Position numbers and translations under genes: made by a program
Shown here: positions 50,601-53,194 of the stretch, piece after piece
Layout of the letters: every line of letters begins with the position of its first letter
How positions within the stretch are numbered: the stretch's first letter is position 1
The notes under the pieces: generated by a model
What the model was told of the DNA's origin: nothing
What the model saw: the letters and a program-made list of their open reading frames with translations, nothing else
The model's database searches: none
Assembly: GCF_009863025.1 (NCBI RefSeq)
Contig: NZ_WWIR01000043.1
Location: forward strand, 1 to 53,194
Length of the DNA stretch: 53,194 nt
Direction: 5' to 3'
Source of the DNA: Streptomyces sp. SID4985
Lineage (GTDB): Bacteria; Actinomycetota; Actinomycetes; Streptomycetales; Streptomycetaceae

Positions 50601-53194
50601 TACCGGCACCGGCACGGCCCCGGTCGCCCGTCAGGACGACGAGCCCGTCGCGATCATCGGCATGGCCTGCCGCTACCCCGGCGGAGTCACCTCGCCGGAG
50701 GACCTGTGGCGGCTGGTCGCCGACGGCGTCGACGCGATCTCCCCCTTCCCCACCGACCGGGGCTGGGACCCGCACCTGTACGACCCCGACCGGCCCGACC
50801 GCCCCGGCGGCAGCCAGGTCGACCGCGGCGGATTCCTCCACGACGCGGGCGAGTTCGACGCCGCGTTCTTCGGCATCTCGCCGCGTGAGGCCCTCGGCAT
50901 GGACCCCCAGCAGCGGCTGCTCCTGGAGACGGCGTGGGAGGCCGTCGAGCGCGCGGGACTGGACCCGCGCTCCCTGCACGGCAGCCGTACCGGCGTGTTC
51001 ATCGGCGGCACGGTGCTCGACTACGGCCCCCGCATGGACGACACCGGCCACGGGGTGGAGGGGCATGTGCTCACCGGCACCACCGCGAGCGTGATGTCCG
51101 GCCGCATCGCCTACCAGCTCGGCCTCACCGGCCCGGCCGTCACCGTCGACACCGCCTGCTCGTCGTCCCTCGTGGGCCTGCACATGGCGGTGCGCTCGCT
51201 GCGCTCCGGGGAGTCCTCGCTCGCGCTGGCGGGCGGCGTGGCGGTGATGTCGGCACCGGGGATGTTCGTCGAGTTCTCCCGCCAGGGGGGCCTGGCCGCC
51301 GACGGCCGCAGCAAGTCCTTCGCCGCGTCCGCCGACGGCACGTCATGGGCCGAGGGCGTCGGGCTGCTGCTCGTCGAGCGGCTCTCGGACGCCCGCCGGA
51401 ACGGGCACCGGGTGCTGGGTGTCATCCGCGGCACCGCCGTCAACCAGGACGGCGCCTCCAACGGGCTGACCGCGCCCAACGGCCTGTCCCAGGAACGGGT
51501 GATCCGCCAGGCCCTCGCCGACGCCCGGCTCACCCCCGCCGACGTCGACGCCGTCGAGGCGCACGGCACCGGCACCACCCTCGGCGACCCCATCGAGGCC
51601 GAGGCCGTCCTCGCCACCTACGGCCAGGACCGGGACGGCGCCGCGCCGGTCTTCCTGGGCTCGCTGAAGTCGAACATCGGGCACACGCAGGCCGCCGCGG
51701 GCGTGGCGGGACTGATGAAGATGGTGCAGGCGATGCGGCACGGCGTCCTGCCGCGCACCCTGCACGTGGACACCCCCACCCCGCACGTCGACTGGTCCTC
51801 GGGCGCCGCCGAACTGCTCACCGAGGCCAGGGACTGGCCCGACACGGGCCGCCCGCGCCGGGCCGCCGTGTCGTCGTTCGGTATCAGCGGCACCAACGCC
51901 CACGTCGTCGTCGAGCAGGGCGACCCCGACCCGGCCCCACCGGCCACCGAGGTCTCGACCCCGGTACCGTGGGTGCTCTCCGGGCGGGACACCGAGGCGC
52001 TGCGCGCCCAGGCGGAACGACTGCGCGACCGGCTGCATGACGGGCTGCGCGACGAGCTTCGCGGGAGCACCGCACCCGGACCGGCCGACATCGGCCTCTC
52101 CCTGGCCACGACCCGCACCGCCTTCGAGGAGCGGGCCGTGATCACCGGCACCCGCACCGACGACCTGCTCGCCGGGCTCGACGCCCTCGCCCTGGGCCAG
52201 GACCACCCCCGGCTGGCCCACGGCAGCGTCGCCCGCGCCGGACGCACGGCCATGCTGTTCACCGGACAGGGCGCCCAGCACGTCGGCATGGGCCGCGAAC
52301 TGTACGCCGCGTTCCCGGTCTTCGCCGAGGCACTCGACGCGATCTGCGCCGAACTGGACCCGTACCTGGACCGGCCACTGCGGGCCGTGATGTTCGGCGA
52401 CGACGACGGTACGGACACGGCCGACACCGAGGCCCCGACTCCTCTGCTGCACACCACCCGCTACGCCCAGCCCGCCCTGTTCGCCTTCCAGGTGGCCCTC
52501 CACCGGCTCCTCGAACACCACGGCCTGACCCCGGACGCCGTCGCCGGTCACTCCATCGGCGAACTGGCCGCCGCGCACGTCGCGGGCCTGTGGTCGGCGC
52601 CGGACGCGGCCCGGCTGGTGGCCGCCCGAGGCCGGCTGATGCAGTCCGCGCGGCAGGGCGGCGCCATGGCCGCCGTCGAGGCGAGCGAGGCGGAGATGAC
52701 GGCCGCCCTGGCGGGCTACGAGGACCGGGTCGCCCTTGCCGCCGTCAACGCCCCCGACTCCGTGGTCGTCTCCGGGGACGCCGACGCCGTGACCGAGATC
52801 GCCGAGCACTGGGCGGCCCGCGGCCGCAGGCAGCGCCGCCTCACCGTCAGCCACGCCTTCCACTCCCCGCACATGGACGAGGTGCTCGACGAGTTCCGGC
52901 GTACGGCCGCCGAACTCACCTACCACGCACCGTCCGTGCCCCTGGTGTCCACCGTCACCGGACGGCTCGCCGACGAGGACGAGCTGCGCTCGCCGGAGTA
53001 CTGGACCCGCCAGATCCGCCGCCCCGTGCGCTTCGCCGACGCCGTCAACACCCTCCACGACGACGGCGCGACCGTATTCGTCGAGTGCGGCCCCGACGCC
53101 GTCCTCACCGCCCTCGCCGCCCGCTGCCTCGACGACCGCACCGACCCGGCCGGCCGCACCGCCCGGCCCGCCACCGCCGTGGCGCTGCTCCGCC
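47641..53194 (+). CDS. Modular type I polyketide synthase with KSQ loading module (3' end outside window)
   Basis: The frame is open to the window end (about 1851 residues seen). Order: KSQ (about 1-415), with Q153 in D-T-A-Q-S-S replacing the catalytic Cys; AT (about 505-800), S600 in G-H-S-V-G-E and H700-A-F-H; ACP, S936 in L-G-F-D-S-L; KS (from about 1001), C1173 in D-T-A-C-S-S; AT, S1638 in G-H-S-I-G-E and H1738-A-F-H, cut at the end. KSQ domains decarboxylate extender-loaded ACP, and H-A-F-H ATs select malonyl-CoA, so the predicted starter is acetate made from malonate and the first extender is malonate. ATG 47641 has gggggacggga upstream. Confidence 0.95.
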   Translation, partial: MNEIAVVGMSCRLPMASGPEAFWTMLENGGSSLTEGPHGRRGGFLDGIADFDAAFFGISPREAAATDPQQRLALELAWEALEDAGIVPDTLRGSRTAVFVGTLRDDYAGLVHQHGTEAITQHTMTGLNRGLIANRVSYFLDLRGPSLTVDTAQSSSLVAVHLACESLRSGEADTAIAAGVNLNLLAETTLTEERFGALSPDGESYAFDARANGFVPGEGAGVVVLKPLDRALADGDRVHGVLLGSAVNNDGATPGLTVPSAAAQEQVIRAAYERAGVDPRTVQYVEAHGTGTPVGDPVEAAALGAVLGAGRPSGDPLLIGSTKTNVGHLEGAAGLTGLLKVLLALKHRLLPGNRTFETPNPAIPLADLGLTVPRETVAWPHPDRRLVAGVSSFGMGGTNCHLVVAEAPRTVPAAPAATPEAGPRVLPWVVSGRGGDALRAQAARLHDLAAAPQAPELPHIGWSLAATRAAHPDRAVVLAEDRDGLLRGLRAVADGQPSPYAVTGTVRPGRLGVVFTGQGSQRVGMGRELYESAPVFAAAFDEVCAQLDPLLPRPLREVIASGTELDETCFTQPALFAVEVALYRLAESWGVRPDFVAGHSVGEIAAAHVAGVLSLADAARLVAARGRLMQELPAGGAMAAVEAAEDEVAALLAGREHEVGLAAVNGPAATVISGIEDAVADVAAALAARGRRTKRLQVSHAFHSPLMEPMLARFREEIAALDFRPARVPVVSTVTGTTTRAAELATPDYWVEQVRRPVRFADAARTLEAEGVTTYLELGPDGVCAAMVDASVRDPEAAVAVPALRAGRPEARTLATALATVFVRGGRVDFTAAYDGLGAHRVDLPTYAFQRTRHWIDGAARRPAPLPDPLSDVSRPAAAPAGLTVRLTALPESERRRTLTDTVHAHIAAVLGHDADDDTGSRIGPDVTFKDLGFDSLMSVELRDALATATGLRLPSGLLFDRPTPAAVVDHLLSRLQGGDGDQDAHGTGTGTAPVARQDDEPVAIIGMACRYPGGVTSPEDLWRLVADGVDAISPFPTDRGWDPHLYDPDRPDRPGGSQVDRGGFLHDAGEFDAAFFGISPREALGMDPQQRLLLETAWEAVERAGLDPRSLHGSRTGVFIGGTVLDYGPRMDDTGHGVEGHVLTGTTASVMSGRIAYQLGLTGPAVTVDTACSSSLVGLHMAVRSLRSGESSLALAGGVAVMSAPGMFVEFSRQGGLAADGRSKSFAASADGTSWAEGVGLLLVERLSDARRNGHRVLGVIRGTAVNQDGASNGLTAPNGLSQERVIRQALADARLTPADVDAVEAHGTGTTLGDPIEAEAVLATYGQDRDGAAPVFLGSLKSNIGHTQAAAGVAGLMKMVQAMRHGVLPRTLHVDTPTPHVDWSSGAAELLTEARDWPDTGRPRRAAVSSFGISGTNAHVVVEQGDPDPAPPATEVSTPVPWVLSGRDTEALRAQAERLRDRLHDGLRDELRGSTAPGPADIGLSLATTRTAFEERAVITGTRTDDLLAGLDALALGQDHPRLAHGSVARAGRTAMLFTGQGAQHVGMGRELYAAFPVFAEALDAICAELDPYLDRPLRAVMFGDDDGTDTADTEAPTPLLHTTRYAQPALFAFQVALHRLLEHHGLTPDAVAGHSIGELAAAHVAGLWSAPDAARLVAARGRLMQSARQGGAMAAVEASEAEMTAALAGYEDRVALAAVNAPDSVVVSGDADAVTEIAEHWAARGRRQRRLTVSHAFHSPHMDEVLDEFRRTAAELTYHAPSVPLVSTVTGRLADEDELRSPEYWTRQIRRPVRFADAVNTLHDDGATVFVECGPDAVLTALAARCLDDRTDPAGRTARPATAVALLR

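Overview
The window is high-GC actinobacterial DNA, almost certainly from a Streptomyces chromosome. The evidence is the strong G/C bias at third codon positions, frequent GTG starts, GGAG-type ribosome binding sites, TTGTCCACA boxes matching the Streptomyces DnaA-box consensus, a streptogrisin-type protease, a SARP regulator and a modular type I polyketide synthase. All calls come from reading the sequence; no database search was run.

Layout. (1) 1-5742: a reductive pyrimidine/hydantoin catabolism block made of the C-terminus of a PucR-type regulator, a nitrilase-superfamily amidohydrolase, a dihydropyrimidinase, an F420-type LLM oxidoreductase and an NCS1 nucleobase permease. (2) 5845-13750: mixed housekeeping and secreted functions, namely a DUF3558-like exported protein, a secreted S1 protease with operator-like palindromes upstream, an SRPBCC protein, a gamma-glutamyltransferase with an expanded loop, an inositol-monophosphatase-like enzyme, a phytoene-desaturase-like oxidoreductase and an overlapping macro-domain protein. 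(3) 14080-26628: a polymorphic toxin locus. It has a giant secreted RHS/YD-repeat protein (about 3563 aa, minus strand) with three LamG-like domains, a Lys/His-rich plus hydrophobic stretch, a Hint self-cleavage domain and an HNH-like nuclease tip. Its 3' end overlaps a DUF4265 gene (candidate immunity protein), with a HEAT-repeat gene beyond it. (4) 26744-29662: an EEP-family phosphatase/nuclease, an unknown protein and a glutathione-independent-type formaldehyde dehydrogenase. (5) 29753-53194 (runs off the end): a biosynthetic gene cluster with KAS III, FAAL, a small 62-aa protein, two paralogous NTF2-like proteins, a large SARP activator, an HxlR regulator, a class III aminotransferase, a flavin reductase plus an acyl-CoA-dehydrogenase-fold flavoprotein, a Tat-signal amine oxidase, an SDR, a P450, an aldehyde dehydrogenase and a PKS that opens with a KSQ-AT-ACP loading module.

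How they work together. In region 1 the dihydropyrimidinase and the N-carbamoyl amidohydrolase are successive ring-opening and decarbamoylation steps, with the permease supplying substrate and PucR as the likely regulator. In region 5 the strongest signal is a recurrent promoter motif: heptamer direct repeats near TTACCGC-N4-TGACCGC with 11-bp periodicity, the classical SARP-operator geometry. It lies 37 to 161 bp upstream of the FAAL operon, the aminotransferase, the flavoprotein/amine-oxidase operon, the SDR, the aldehyde dehydrogenase, one NTF2-like gene and the PKS. This outlines a regulon for the SARP encoded at 33970-36540. The gene content suggests an acetate-started, aminated and oxidised polyketide; the product cannot be named from this window.
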